Of a stretch of DNA of 42,648 nt, positions 1-9,651 are shown piece after piece. Made by a program: the position numbers and the translations under genes. The stretch lies in the NCBI GenBank assembly GCA_025934335.1, contig JAICYG010000002.1, positions 1 through 42,648 on the forward strand, given 5' to 3'. Under the pieces are notes generated by a model. The model made no database searches. It had not been told where the DNA came from and saw nothing but the letters and a program-made list of their open reading frames with translations. Position 1 is the stretch's first letter; each line of letters starts with the position of its first letter. This stretch comes from Thermoleophilia bacterium. Its GTDB lineage: Bacteria > Actinomycetota > Thermoleophilia > Gaiellales > Gaiellaceae.

Positions 1-1
1 C

Positions 2-1219
2 GTCGAGAACGTTCGGCACGTCGACGGCGTCGAGATCCTGCAGGTCTCCGACCGCACGTTCCTGATGCACCTCGGCGGAAAGATCGAGGTCGTGCCGCGC
101 GCGCCGGTGAAGACGCGCGACGACCTCTCGATGGCCTACACGCCGGGTGTCGCGCGCGTCTCGAAGGCGATCGCCGAGGATCCCGCGAAGGTGTGGACGC
201 TGACTGCCAAGCAGCACATGGTGGCCGTCGTCACCGACGGCTCGGCCGTGCTCGGGCTCGGCGACATCGGCCCGCGGGCGGCGATGCCGGTCATGGAGGG
301 CAAGGCGATGCTCTTCAAGGAGTTCGGCGGTGTCGACGCGTTCCCGATCGTCCTCTCGACGCAGGACACCGACGAGATCGTCGCGGCCGTGAAGGCGATC
401 GCGGCCGGGTTCGGCGGCATCAACCTCGAGGACATCGCGGCCCCTCGCTGCTTCGAGATCGAGGAGCGGCTGCAGGCCGACCTCGACATCCCTGTCTTCC
501 ACGACGACCAGCACGGGACGGCGATCTGTGTCCTTGCCGCGCTCCTGAACGCGCTGCGCGTGGTCGGCAAGCGCCTCGAGGACGTAAGCATCGTCACCAC
601 CGGCTGCGGCGCCGCCGGCACCGCCGTCACGAAGATCCTGCTCGCCGCGGGCGCGAGGTTGATCGTCGGCTGCGACGAGCACGGCGCGCTGTATCGCGGC
701 CGCCCCGGCCTCGCCGGGCCGAAGCTCGACTACGCGGAGCTGACGAACCCCGAAAACGTGCAGGGGCCGGCCGACGAGGTGCTCGAGGGCGCCGACGTCT
801 TCATCGGCCTCTCCGTCCCGGGGGCGATCACGCGCGTCGGCGTCGAGCGAATGGCGCGAGACTCGATCGTCTTCGCGCTCGCCAACCCCCGCAGCGAGAT
901 CGACCCGGAGGAGATCGATGACCTCGCTGCCGTGATCGCGACCGGACGGTCCGACTACCCGAACCAGATCAACAACGTGCTCGCGTTTCCCGGCGTGTTC
1001 CGCGGCGCGCTCGACATTCGCGCGCGCACGATCACGCAGGAGATGCAGATCGCTGCGGCCCGGGCGCTTGCGACCGTGATCTCGCCCGACGAGCTCGCCG
1101 CGGACTACGTGATCCCGAGCGTCTTCGACCGTGAGGTCGCGCCGGCGGTCGCACGCGCGGTCGCGGAGGCCGCGATCGCCGAGGGCGTCGCGCGCGCCCA
1201 CCTCGAGACGGCGCTCTGA
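2..1219 (+). CDS. NAD(P)-dependent malic enzyme, 5'-truncated by window edge
   Basis: Oxidative decarboxylation of malate to pyruvate in the cytosol. The reading frame is open from base 2, so the gene starts outside the window; the ATG at 65 is internal. Visible blocks are TDGSAVLGLGDIGP (about nt 236-277), the substrate-binding HDDQHGTA (about nt 501-524), a Rossmann GCGAAG nucleotide-binding loop (about nt 604-621), FALANP (about nt 871-888) and the C-terminal FPGVFRGALDI. The residues encoded before base 65 (ending SDRTFLMHLGGKIEV) resemble the linker after an N-terminal ACT domain found in some actinobacterial malic enzymes, so an ACT-regulated form is likely (inference). It ends 3 bases before the convergent aminotransferase gene, with no room for a separate terminator. 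Confidence 0.93.
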   Translation, partial: VENVRHVDGVEILQVSDRTFLMHLGGKIEVVPRAPVKTRDDLSMAYTPGVARVSKAIAEDPAKVWTLTAKQHMVAVVTDGSAVLGLGDIGPRAAMPVMEGKAMLFKEFGGVDAFPIVLSTQDTDEIVAAVKAIAAGFGGINLEDIAAPRCFEIEERLQADLDIPVFHDDQHGTAICVLAALLNALRVVGKRLEDVSIVTTGCGAAGTAVTKILLAAGARLIVGCDEHGALYRGRPGLAGPKLDYAELTNPENVQGPADEVLEGADVFIGLSVPGAITRVGVERMARDSIVFALANPRSEIDPEEIDDLAAVIATGRSDYPNQINNVLAFPGVFRGALDIRARTITQEMQIAAARALATVISPDELAADYVIPSVFDREVAPAVARAVAEAAIAEGVARAHLETAL

Positions 1220-1222
1220 CGC

Positions 1223-2563
1223 TTACTCGACGAGCTCGTCGACGGCCGCCGCGAAGACCTCGGTGTGGCGGTCGACGTCCGACTCGGTCGTCGCAGGCGA
1301 CATCAGCGCCATGTTGTGGAACGGCGTCAGCAGGACGCCGCGGTTCAGGGCGTAGAGGTGGATCAGCCGGTCGAGCAGGTGGTCGATGCCGGTCGCCGCC
1401 TCGCTCCCGGTGCGCGGCGGATCGGGGCGGAACAGGTACTCGGCGCGGCAGCCGAGCCTCGTCACGTGCCACGGCAGCGATCGGTCGGCGATCACGGAGT
1501 CGACGCCCGATTCGAAGCGCTCGCCGAGTGCGATCATGTGGGCGAACGCGTCGTCCGTCAGCACCTCCGACAGCGTTGCCCGCATCGCGGTGAGCGAGAG
1601 GACGTTCGCGGCCAGCGTGCCGCCGACGCCGCCGATATCCGAGTCGTCGACGGCGATCGACGCGTCGATCCTCGCCGCGACGTCGTCGGTGAAGCCGTAG
1701 GCGGCCGACGCGATGCCGCCTCCGATCGCCTTGCCGACGGTGACCACGTCGGGCTCGAGCGCGTGCGCCGCGGTGTAGCCGCCGGGGCCCGCACACAACG
1801 TGTGCGTCTCGTCGATCACGAGCAGCGTGCCGTGCCCGCGCGTCAGCGCGCGCAGCGCGTCGTGGAAGCCGGCCTCGGGAGGCACGATGCCGACGTTCGT
1901 CAGCGCGGGCTCCGTCAGCACGCACGCGACGTCGCCGTGGGCGAGCTCGCGCTCGAGCGCTTCGAGGTCGTTCCACTCGACGACGCGCGTCGTCTCGTCG
2001 AGCGGTACCGGCGGGCCGAGGTTGCCCTCGCGCGCGACGACGGCGGCGTTCGCGAGCGCCGCGAACGTCTCGTCGACGGTGCCGTGGTAGCACCAGTTGA
2101 AGACGAGCACCTTCGGTCGGCCGGTGACGTGCCGCGCGAGGCGAAGCGCGAAGCGGTTCGCGTCCGTCGCCGTGAGAGCAAACTGCCAGCGCGTCGGGCC
2201 GAAGCGGCGCGTCAGCTCCTCGCCGACCCAGAGCGCGTCCTCGCTCGGCAGCATCAGCGTGATCCCGCGCGCGAGCTGCTCGGAGACGGCGCGCACGACG
2301 GGCTCGGGCGAGTGGCCGGTCATCGCGCCGGTGTCGCCGAGGCACAGGTCGACGTACTCGAGCCCGTCGACGTCGCGGAAGCGGGCGCCCCGCGCCTCGG
2401 CGGCGTAGACGGGGAAGCCGCCTGCCCAGCGGAGCATCCAGTGCATCGGCACGCCCCCGAGCAGCGTGGCGTGCGCGCGCTCGGTCAGCGCGCGCGAGCG
2501 CGGGTGAGTCTCGGCGAAGCGGCGCAGCTCCCGCTCGAGCAGCGCCTGCGCGCGCTCCCTCAC
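1223..2563 (-). CDS. Class III PLP aminotransferase (glutamate-semialdehyde aminomutase-like)
   Basis: 446-residue PLP enzyme of the class III aminotransferase fold. Seen: LCLGDTGAMTGHSP near residue 80, NWCYHGTVDET, the PLP-ring aspartate in VIDETHT (about residue 249) and the Schiff-base lysine in TVGKAIGGGI (about residue 277). The GTG start at 2563 shares GTGA with the stop of the upstream saccharopine-dehydrogenase-like gene, so translation is probably coupled. The frame stays open further upstream but only as antisense-like Arg/Ala/Gly-rich sequence. As the last gene of the polyamine-type operon it probably transaminates an amine or amino acid released by the upstream enzymes. The substrate cannot be read from sequence; a semialdehyde aminomutase role is possible but this is not the heme-pathway hemL context. 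Confidence 0.88.
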   Translation of the reverse strand: MRERAQALLERELRRFAETHPRSRALTERAHATLLGGVPMHWMLRWAGGFPVYAAEARGARFRDVDGLEYVDLCLGDTGAMTGHSPEPVVRAVSEQLARGITLMLPSEDALWVGEELTRRFGPTRWQFALTATDANRFALRLARHVTGRPKVLVFNWCYHGTVDETFAALANAAVVAREGNLGPPVPLDETTRVVEWNDLEALERELAHGDVACVLTEPALTNVGIVPPEAGFHDALRALTRGHGTLLVIDETHTLCAGPGGYTAAHALEPDVVTVGKAIGGGIASAAYGFTDDVAARIDASIAVDDSDIGGVGGTLAANVLSLTAMRATLSEVLTDDAFAHMIALGERFESGVDSVIADRSLPWHVTRLGCRAEYLFRPDPPRTGSEAATGIDHLLDRLIHLYALNRGVLLTPFHNMALMSPATTESDVDRHTEVFAAAVDELVE

Positions 2564-3750
2564 GCGGGGTTGCGCTCGTCGATGCCGTGCGGGGCGCCGT
2601 GCTCGGCCAGCAGGTCGAGGAACGGCACTGCGTCGAACGCTTCGGGGCCGAGCACGCCCTCGTCCGACCAGACGCCCTCGGCGAGCAGCTCGAGCGCGAC
2701 GACCGGGTTGACCGCCGTCTGCCAGACGACCGCCTGCGCGCCGTCGCGTGCCATCGACTCCTCGTTCGAGACCACGTGGTAGAGGTAGCTCGCGCGCGGC
2801 CGGCCGTCCTTCCCCTTCCCCGTCACGTACGTGCCGGCGCAGGTGCGGCCGCGCATGCGGTCGCCAAGCGTCGCCGGGTCGGGCAACGCCGCCGCGAGCA
2901 CGTCGCGCGGCGCCACCTGCACGCCGCGAACCGAGACGGGCTCGGTCGAGTCGAGGTTCAGCTTGTGCAGCGTCTTCAGCACGTCGATGAACTCCTCGCC
3001 GAGGCCGTACTTGAACGTAACGCGGTTGCAGTCGATGAAGCGCGGCACGAGCAGCACCTCCTCGTGCTCCACGTTCACGCACTCGATCGCGCCGATCCCC
3101 TCCGGGAAGTCGAACACCTCGGGCTCCGAGAACGGCTCCGTCGTGTACCAGCCGCGCTCCCGCTCCCAGATCACCGGCGGGTTGAGGCACTCCTCGATCG
3201 TCGTCCAGATCGAGAAGGTGGGCGCGAATGCGTAGCCCTCGACGACGAGGTCAGCGCCGTCGCGCACGCCGATCTCGTCGATCTCCGAGAAGAGGTGGTC
3301 GGCGGCGTAGCGGGCGAACACGTCGGAGAGGCCCGGCTCGACGCCGATGCCGACGAGCGCGAGCTGCCCCCGCTCCCGCCACTCGTCGCCCTGGGCGAAC
3401 TGCAGATCGCCGAGCTTCGTCCCGTCCCGGTCCGAGAGCGTCATCGCCATGTCGAGGTAGGTGCACCCGGCCTCGAGCGCGGCGCCGAAGATGGGCGGGT
3501 TGAAGCGCGGGTCGGCCGCGTTCAGGATCACGTCGCAGCGCTCGGCCCGCGCGAGCTCCGCGATCGCGCCGCCGTCCGACGCGTCGAGTTGCGCGCCGCC
3601 GAAACGGTCGTCGCCGAGCCGCGCGACCAGCGCCTGCGGCCGCGCGGGATCGAGGTCGGCGAAGACCATCCGCTCGAAGAAGCGGCGGCGTGCCGCGATC
3701 GGGGCGACCGCGGAGCCGACGCCGCCCGTGCCGACGACGAGGACCCTCAC
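2560..3750 (-). CDS. Saccharopine dehydrogenase-like NAD(P) oxidoreductase
   Basis: 396 residues. The N-terminus VRVLVVGTGGVGSAV is a Rossmann loop (GxGxxG at residues 8-13), followed by an acidic FADLDP strand end and RCDVILNAADPRFN. The central and C-terminal part matches the saccharopine dehydrogenase / carboxynorspermidine dehydrogenase superfamily (GIGVEPGLSDVFARYAADHL; later YLYHVVSNEESMARDGAQAV). These enzymes make or break a secondary amine between an amino acid and an aldehyde. GTG start at 3750 in a GTGA overlap with the upstream aminotransferase; the stop overlaps the downstream aminotransferase. Sitting between two aminotransferases behind a polyamine transporter, it could act in lysine catabolism or in forming/cleaving a carboxylated polyamine. 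The exact reaction is unknown. Confidence 0.82.
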   Translation of the reverse strand: MRVLVVGTGGVGSAVAPIAARRRFFERMVFADLDPARPQALVARLGDDRFGGAQLDASDGGAIAELARAERCDVILNAADPRFNPPIFGAALEAGCTYLDMAMTLSDRDGTKLGDLQFAQGDEWRERGQLALVGIGVEPGLSDVFARYAADHLFSEIDEIGVRDGADLVVEGYAFAPTFSIWTTIEECLNPPVIWERERGWYTTEPFSEPEVFDFPEGIGAIECVNVEHEEVLLVPRFIDCNRVTFKYGLGEEFIDVLKTLHKLNLDSTEPVSVRGVQVAPRDVLAAALPDPATLGDRMRGRTCAGTYVTGKGKDGRPRASYLYHVVSNEESMARDGAQAVVWQTAVNPVVALELLAEGVWSDEGVLGPEAFDAVPFLDLLAEHGAPHGIDERNPA

Positions 3751-5156
3751 GGAACGCGCTGTCCGGGCGTGCGCGTCGCCGGCTCCGCGCGACGGACGTC
3801 CACGCGCTCCTGCGCCTCGGCGAGCACGTCGCCGAGTGTCCCGGTCAGCTCGTCGATCTCTGCGCGGCCTGCCACGAGCGGCGGCGAGATCTGCACGACG
3901 GGGTCGCCGCGGTCGTCGGCGCGGCAGATCAGGCCGCGCTCGAAGAGCCTCGGCGAGAGGAACCCGCGCAGGAGCGTCTCGCTCTCCGCGTCCGTGAACG
4001 TCTCGCGCGTCTCCCTGTCGCGCACGAGCTCGACCGCGTAGAAGTAGCCCGTCCCGCGCACATCGCCCACGATGTCGAGCTCCTTCAGCTGCTCGAGCGC
4101 GCCGCGGAAGTACGACTCGTTCTCGCGCACGTTCTCGATCACCCGCTCGCGCTTCATGATCTCGATGTTCTTGAGCGCGATCGCGCACATCACCGGATGC
4201 CCGCCGAAGGTCATCCCGTGCGTGTACATCGCCTTCTCGTCCAGGAACGGCTCGAAGACGCGGTCGGTCGCGAGCACGGCGCCGATCGCCGCGTAGGCGG
4301 ACGACAGGCCTTTCGCGGACGTGACCAGGTCGGGCTTGATGTCGTACACCTGCGAGCCGAACCAGTCGCCGAGGCGGCCGAAGCCGGTGATCACCTCGTC
4401 GGCGCAGAGCAGGATCCCGTAGCGGTCGCAGATCTCGCGCACGCCCTGGAAGTAGCCGGCGGGCGGCGTGAACGAGCCGCCCGCATTCTGCACCGGCTCC
4501 ATGATCACCATCGCGACCGTCGACGGCCCCGCGGCGAGGATCGCCTGCTCGAGGTCGTCGAGCAGGAACGCCGTGAAGTCCTCCTCCGCCTCCCCGGGCG
4601 GCCGGTGGTAGCGGTTCGTGTTGCGAACGTGGAGCGTCTCGGGGACGAGCGGCTCGAACGTGTTCTTGAGCGCGGGGATGCCGTTGATCGAGAGCGCCCC
4701 CATCGTGGTGCCGTGATACGCGGTGCGACGCGCAATCGCCTTCCAGCGCCGCTCGCCGCGCACGAGGTGCCACTGCCGTGCGAGCTTCCACGCCGCCTCG
4801 ACCGCCTCCGAGCCGCCCGAGACGAAGAACACCCTGTTCAGGTCGCCCGGAGCCAGCTGCGCGACCTCGTGCGCGAGCTCGATCGCGCGCGGGTGCGCGT
4901 ACGACCAGTTCGTGTAGAAGGGCAGCTCCTTCATCTGCGCGAGCGCCGCCTGCCCGATCTCCTCGCCGTACGAGTAGCCGATCTGGACGGCGAACAGCCC
5001 CGCCAGCCCGTCGAGGTAGCGCTTGCCGTTCGCGTCTTCGAGGTAACAGCCATCGCCGCGCACGATGATCGGCACGTCCGTGCTTCCGTAGGTGCCCATG
5101 CGGGTGAAGTGCAGCCACAGGTGGTCCCGTGCCGCCTGCTGGAGATCGAAGGTCAT
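3747..5156 (-). CDS. Class III aminotransferase, putrescine/omega-amino-acid type
   Basis: 469-residue class III aminotransferase. Seen: HLWLHFTRMGTYG near the start, FVSGGSEAVEAAWKLAR, YHGTTMGALS, CADEVITGFGRLG (PLP aspartate about residue 251) and the catalytic lysine in TSAKGLSSAY (about residue 281). The block pattern is that of the aspartate aminotransferase family proteins that include putrescine-pyruvate and omega-amino-acid-pyruvate transaminases (SpuC-like). The ATG at 5156 overlaps the stop of the permease gene (ATGA), putting transporter and enzyme under coupled translation. Inference: first intracellular step in degradation of an imported diamine or polyamine, making an aminoaldehyde. 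Beta-alanine or taurine transamination is an alternative. Confidence 0.88.
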   Translation of the reverse strand: MTFDLQQAARDHLWLHFTRMGTYGSTDVPIIVRGDGCYLEDANGKRYLDGLAGLFAVQIGYSYGEEIGQAALAQMKELPFYTNWSYAHPRAIELAHEVAQLAPGDLNRVFFVSGGSEAVEAAWKLARQWHLVRGERRWKAIARRTAYHGTTMGALSINGIPALKNTFEPLVPETLHVRNTNRYHRPPGEAEEDFTAFLLDDLEQAILAAGPSTVAMVIMEPVQNAGGSFTPPAGYFQGVREICDRYGILLCADEVITGFGRLGDWFGSQVYDIKPDLVTSAKGLSSAYAAIGAVLATDRVFEPFLDEKAMYTHGMTFGGHPVMCAIALKNIEIMKRERVIENVRENESYFRGALEQLKELDIVGDVRGTGYFYAVELVRDRETRETFTDAESETLLRGFLSPRLFERGLICRADDRGDPVVQISPPLVAGRAEIDELTGTLGDVLAEAQERVDVRRAEPATRTPGQRVP

Positions 5157-5953
5157 GCGAGCACTGCTCCTTTCCGTGCGCGGTAGTTCTGAAAGAGAAT
5201 GTTCGCCAGCATCCCGGTGACGGCGACGACGAAGATCGCCGTTCCGATCACGTTGATCTGCGGCGGAGTCGCCACGCGCGCTGCCCCCCACACGAAGAGC
5301 GGGAACGTCGTCGTCGCGCCGGCGTTGAAGTACGTGATCACGAAGTCGTCGATCGAGAGCGCGAAGGCGAGCAGCCCCGCCGCGAGGATGCCCGGCATGA
5401 TCAGCGGCAGCGTCACGCGCAGGAACGTCACCCATTCGTTGGCGCCGAGGTCCATGGCGGCCTCCTCGAGGTGGCGGTCGAAGCCGACGAGCCGTGCGCG
5501 CACAGTGACGACGACGTAGCTGATGTTGAAGAGGATGTGCGCGATCAGGATCGTCCCGAACCCCTGCGCGATGCGCCAGTTGACGAACAGCGTCAGGAGC
5601 GACGCGCCCATCACGACCTCGGGCGTGGTCATCGGTATGAAGATGAGCATGTTGGTCGTCGCGCTGCCGCGAAAGCGATAGCGAACGAGCGCGAGCGCGA
5701 TCAGCGTGCCGAGCACCGTCGCGATCAGTGACGAGAGGAGCGCGAGCTCGATGCTGACGCGGAGCGCCGGGCCGATGCCCGGGAACGCGAACGGGTTCTC
5801 CCAGTTCTTCCAGGTGAAGCCGGACCACGTGAAGTTGAAGCGGCCCTTCGGGTTGTTGAACGAGAACGCGACGACGACGGCGATCGGCAGGAAGAGATAC
5901 GCGAGCGCGAGCACTGCGTACGCCGTCAGGACATGCCGCCGGACCCACCTCAT
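5153..5953 (-). CDS. potC: Polyamine-type ABC transporter permease, PotC-like
   Basis: 266-residue inner-membrane permease with six predicted hydrophobic segments; the first is TAYAVLALAYLFLPIAVVVA. The EAA loop that docks the ATPase is clear (EEAAMDLGANEWVTFLRVTL, about residues 161-180). FSFNNPKGRFNFTWSGFTWK after the first segment is typical of PotC/PotI. ATG at 5953 overlaps the stop of the PotB-like gene (ATGA); its own stop overlaps the aminotransferase start. It pairs with the permease at 5950-6813 to form the heterodimeric channel. Confidence 0.9.
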   Translation of the reverse strand: MRWVRRHVLTAYAVLALAYLFLPIAVVVAFSFNNPKGRFNFTWSGFTWKNWENPFAFPGIGPALRVSIELALLSSLIATVLGTLIALALVRYRFRGSATTNMLIFIPMTTPEVVMGASLLTLFVNWRIAQGFGTILIAHILFNISYVVVTVRARLVGFDRHLEEAAMDLGANEWVTFLRVTLPLIMPGILAAGLLAFALSIDDFVITYFNAGATTTFPLFVWGAARVATPPQINVIGTAIFVVAVTGMLANILFQNYRARKGAVLA

Positions 5954-6813
5954 ACGTGCGACACCGTCAGCCGCTCGGTGCCGAGGATCCGCGCGAAGAC
6001 GAGGACCAGGACGAGGATCGCCGCCATCAGCACGAACGAGAGCGCCGCCGCCGTCGGGTAGTCGCGCACGGCGAGGAACTCCGACTGGATGACGTTCCCG
6101 ATCATGTACTGGCGCGGCGTGCCGAGCAGCTGCGCGTTGATGAAGTCGCCGGCCGCCGGGATGAACGTGAGAAGCACGCCGGCGAAGACGCCCGGCAGCG
6201 AGAGCGGGAGCGTGACGCGCATGAACGCGCGCGGCTTCGACGCGTACAGGTCCTCGGCCGCCTCGATCAGGCGCTGGTCCACCTGCTCCAGGCTCACGTA
6301 GAGCGGGAGCACCATGAACGGGAGGAAGTTGTAGGTGATGCCCGCGATCACCGCCGCCGACGTGGCGAGCAGGCGCCCGTCGGAGCCGAGGATGCCGACG
6401 TGCTGCAGCGTCTTCACGATCACGCCGTTGTCGGAGAGGATCGTCTGCCACGCCAGCGTGCGGATCAGGTACGTGACGAAGAACGGCGCGATCACCAGCA
6501 GCAGGAAGAGGTTCTTCCAGCGGCCACCGCGGAACGCGATCCAGTACGCGAGCGGGTACGAGACCACGAGCGCGATCGCGGTCGCGATCGCCGCGTACTG
6601 GCCCGAGCGGACGAATTGCGGCTTGTAGAGGCTGATCGCGTCGTGGAAGTTCCCCCACGCCCAACCGAAGTTGAACAGGGGGAACAGCCCCGACGAGAGC
6701 GACATCTTCGCGAGGTACCACATCGGCACCACGAAGAACACGAGCAGCCACGCCATGCCCGGCGCGAGCAGCATGTACGGGATCGCTCCCTTCTGGCGAT
6801 GCAGCAGGCGCAT
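5950..6813 (-). CDS. potB: Polyamine-type ABC transporter permease, PotB-like
   Basis: 287-residue permease with six predicted membrane segments, beginning IPYMLLAPGMAWLLVFFVVP, the usual PotB/PotH first helix. The EAA motif lies near residues 184-205 (EAAEDLYASKPRAFMRVTLP). SLSSGLFPLFNFGWAWGNF follows the first segment. The ATG at 6813 is 11 bases after the stop of the binding-protein gene, the only non-overlapping junction in the transporter block. GGAAAC just upstream is a weak ribosome site. The frame continues upstream only in a wrong frame of the binding-protein gene. Confidence 0.9.
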   Translation of the reverse strand: MRLLHRQKGAIPYMLLAPGMAWLLVFFVVPMWYLAKMSLSSGLFPLFNFGWAWGNFHDAISLYKPQFVRSGQYAAIATAIALVVSYPLAYWIAFRGGRWKNLFLLLVIAPFFVTYLIRTLAWQTILSDNGVIVKTLQHVGILGSDGRLLATSAAVIAGITYNFLPFMVLPLYVSLEQVDQRLIEAAEDLYASKPRAFMRVTLPLSLPGVFAGVLLTFIPAAGDFINAQLLGTPRQYMIGNVIQSEFLAVRDYPTAAALSFVLMAAILVLVLVFARILGTERLTVSHV

Positions 6814-6824
6814 CCGGTTTCCGT

Positions 6825-8005
6825 CTAGCCGGCGATCAGCGCCTGGAAGGCCTTCTTGTACTTCTGGTTGTTCAGCGCCTTCGAGTCGAACTGATGCGTG
6901 TTCGCCAGCATCGCCTTCGTCGGGAAGATGAGCGGGTTCTTCGCGATCGCGGGATCGGACTTCTCGAGCACCTTGTCGGCGCCGACGACCGGGCAGATGT
7001 AGTTGACGTAGTCCTCGACCTCGGCCGCGATCTGCGGGCGGTAGTACCAGTTCATGAGCACCGACGCCGCGTAGGCATTCGCGCCCTTCGGGATCAGCAT
7101 CTGATCGGTCCAGATCATCCCGCCGGTGTCCGGCAGCACCCACTTGAGGCCCGGGTGGTCCGCCTGCAGCTGCACCATGTCGCCCGACCACGCGAGGCAC
7201 GCGTGGATGTCGCCCTTCGCGAGCAGCGGCGCGTAGTCGTTGCCGGTGAACTGCCGGATCTGCCCCGACGACACCGCCTTCTTGAGCGTGTCGATAGCCT
7301 TGTTGAACGTCGCGTCCGTGACGTGCGACGGGTCGTCGCCGTTCATCAGCATCGTTGCGCCGACCGAGTCGGCCATCTCCGTCAGCATCGTCACCTTCCC
7401 CTTCAGCTTCGGGCTCGTGAGGAGCTCCTTCAGGGAGGTGACGTCGCCGCCGACGAGCTTCGGGTCGTAGCCGATGCCGGTCATGCCCGACTGCCACGGC
7501 AGGCTGTAGTCGCGGTTCTCGTCCCAGTTCGGATGGCGCAGCGTCGGCTGCAGGTTCTTGAAGTTCGGGATCGCCGACTTGTCGAGCTTCTCGAGCCAGC
7601 CGAGCTCGATCATGCGGCCGGGCAGGCCGGATGAGTCGGTCAGGACGATGATGTCGCGGCCGATCGACTGACCCTGCGAGAGCGGCCCCTCGATCTTCCC
7701 GAAGAAGCTGTCGTTGTCGTTGATGTCCTCGAGGTACTTCACCTTGACCCCGTAGTGCTTCTGGAACTGGACGAGCGAGGGGTGCGTCTTCGTCTTCTCG
7801 TCCACGTCGATGTAGAGCGGCCAGTTCGAGAACGTGATCGTCTTCGGCAGCGTCTTCGCGCCACCGCCGGTGGTCGTTGCTGCGGTCGTGCCGGCGCCCG
7901 ACTTCGAGCCGCCCCCGCACGCAGCGAGGAGGCCTGGGACGCTGAGGAGCGCGCTGCCCGCGACGGCGCGCCGCAGCAGATCCTGCCGGGTGAACTGGGT
8001 CTCGC

Positions 8006-8009
<4 letters not shown>
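6825..8009 (-). CDS. potD: Polyamine-type ABC transporter substrate-binding lipoprotein, PotD-like
   Basis: 394 residues. The N-terminus has a double arginine (LLRRAVAGSALL) and a lipobox ending LLAAC, so export possibly by Tat followed by lipid anchoring is likely. A Gly/Thr/Ala-rich linker follows, then the mature family 1 polyamine-binding fold (TITFSNWPLYIDVDEK, GRDIIVLTDSSGLPGRMIELGWLEKLD, LPWQSGMTGIGYDPKLV). These segments match the spermidine/putrescine-binding PotD/PotF family rather than the iron- or sulfate-binding relatives. ATG at 8009 overlaps the stop of the ATPase gene (ATGA). It captures the substrate outside the membrane and delivers it to the two permeases downstream. Specificity is inferred from family, not from ligand residues. 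Confidence 0.9.
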
Positions 8010-9066
<1,057 letters not shown>

Positions 9067-9070
<4 letters not shown>

Positions 9071-9573
9071 GCGGCCGCCCCGTTCTCCATGTGCGTCCCC
9101 CACGCGAACACCTGCTTCGCCAGGTCGAGGTAGAGGAACGTCTCGGTGGTCGCGACGCCGGGGGTGGCGCGCGCCCGTGTCGTCAGCTCGAGCAGGTGAC
9201 GCCGGTCGACGCAGACGACCTCGACGAGCACGTCGAAGCTGCCGGCGGTGACGACGACGTAGCTCGCCTCCTCCCACCCCGAGATCGCATCGGCGACCGG
9301 CTCCGGGCTGCCCGTCGTCTTGATCCCGATCATCGCCATCGCCTCGAAGCCGAGGCCGAGCGGGTTCGTGACGCCCGTGACCTGGAGGATCCCGTCCTCC
9401 ACGAGCCGTGCGTAGCGGGCCCTGACCGTTCCCTCGGCGACGCCGATCAGCGCGGCCACACCGCGGAACGACGCCCGTCCGTTCGCCTGCAGCGCCTCGA
9501 TGATCGCGCGGTCGGTCGCATCGAGCGACCGGGGGCGGGTGACCGGGCCACGCGTCGGATCGGGCAGCGGCAC
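9067..9573 (-). CDS. Lrp/AsnC-family transcriptional regulator
   Basis: 168 residues. An N-terminal winged helix-turn-helix (DRAIIEALQANGRASFRGVAA then GVAEGTVRARYARLVEDGIL, about residues 21-63) is followed by a RAM ligand-binding domain with SPEPVADAISGWEEASYVVV and SFDVLVEVVCVD. GTG start at 9573. As first gene of the transporter/aminotransferase operon it is a good candidate for a local amino-acid or amine-responsive switch, probably autoregulated through the repeats at 9593-9639. Whether it activates or represses is not visible. Confidence 0.9.
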
Positions 9574-9651
9574 GCGCGGGTTTCTACACGATCGCTGCGC
9601 ATTTCGTCAACCGACAGGCATGTCCGCTGTGCAAATCGTAAGGATCGCCGG
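9574..9651 (-). promoter_or_regulatory. Promoter and paired operator repeats of the Lrp/transporter operon
   Basis: On the minus strand a -35 TTGACG (plus 9605-9610) precedes a TGTAGA -10 (plus 9583-9588) by 16 bases, 9 bases before the GTG at 9573. Two near-identical direct repeats, ACGAWWTGCRCAGCG, lie at 9593-9607 (between the -10 and the -35, overlapping the -35) and 9625-9639, 32 bases apart, about three helical turns. A dyad GACA-N4-TGTC lies between them (9612-9623). Paired sites on one DNA face suit an Lrp-type oligomer. Binding is an inference. Confidence 0.6.

Noticed and set aside
136-921. Open frames overlapping the malic enzyme on both strands
   Set aside because: They are shadows of the malic enzyme codons, with no motif and no start signal.
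1223-3190. Very long open frames extending 5' of the true aminotransferase, and similar long Arg/Ala/Gly-rich frames on both strands
   Set aside because: High GC leaves alternative frames open. Composition is low-complexity and no domain is present; the real frame is set by motifs and by the GTGA overlap.
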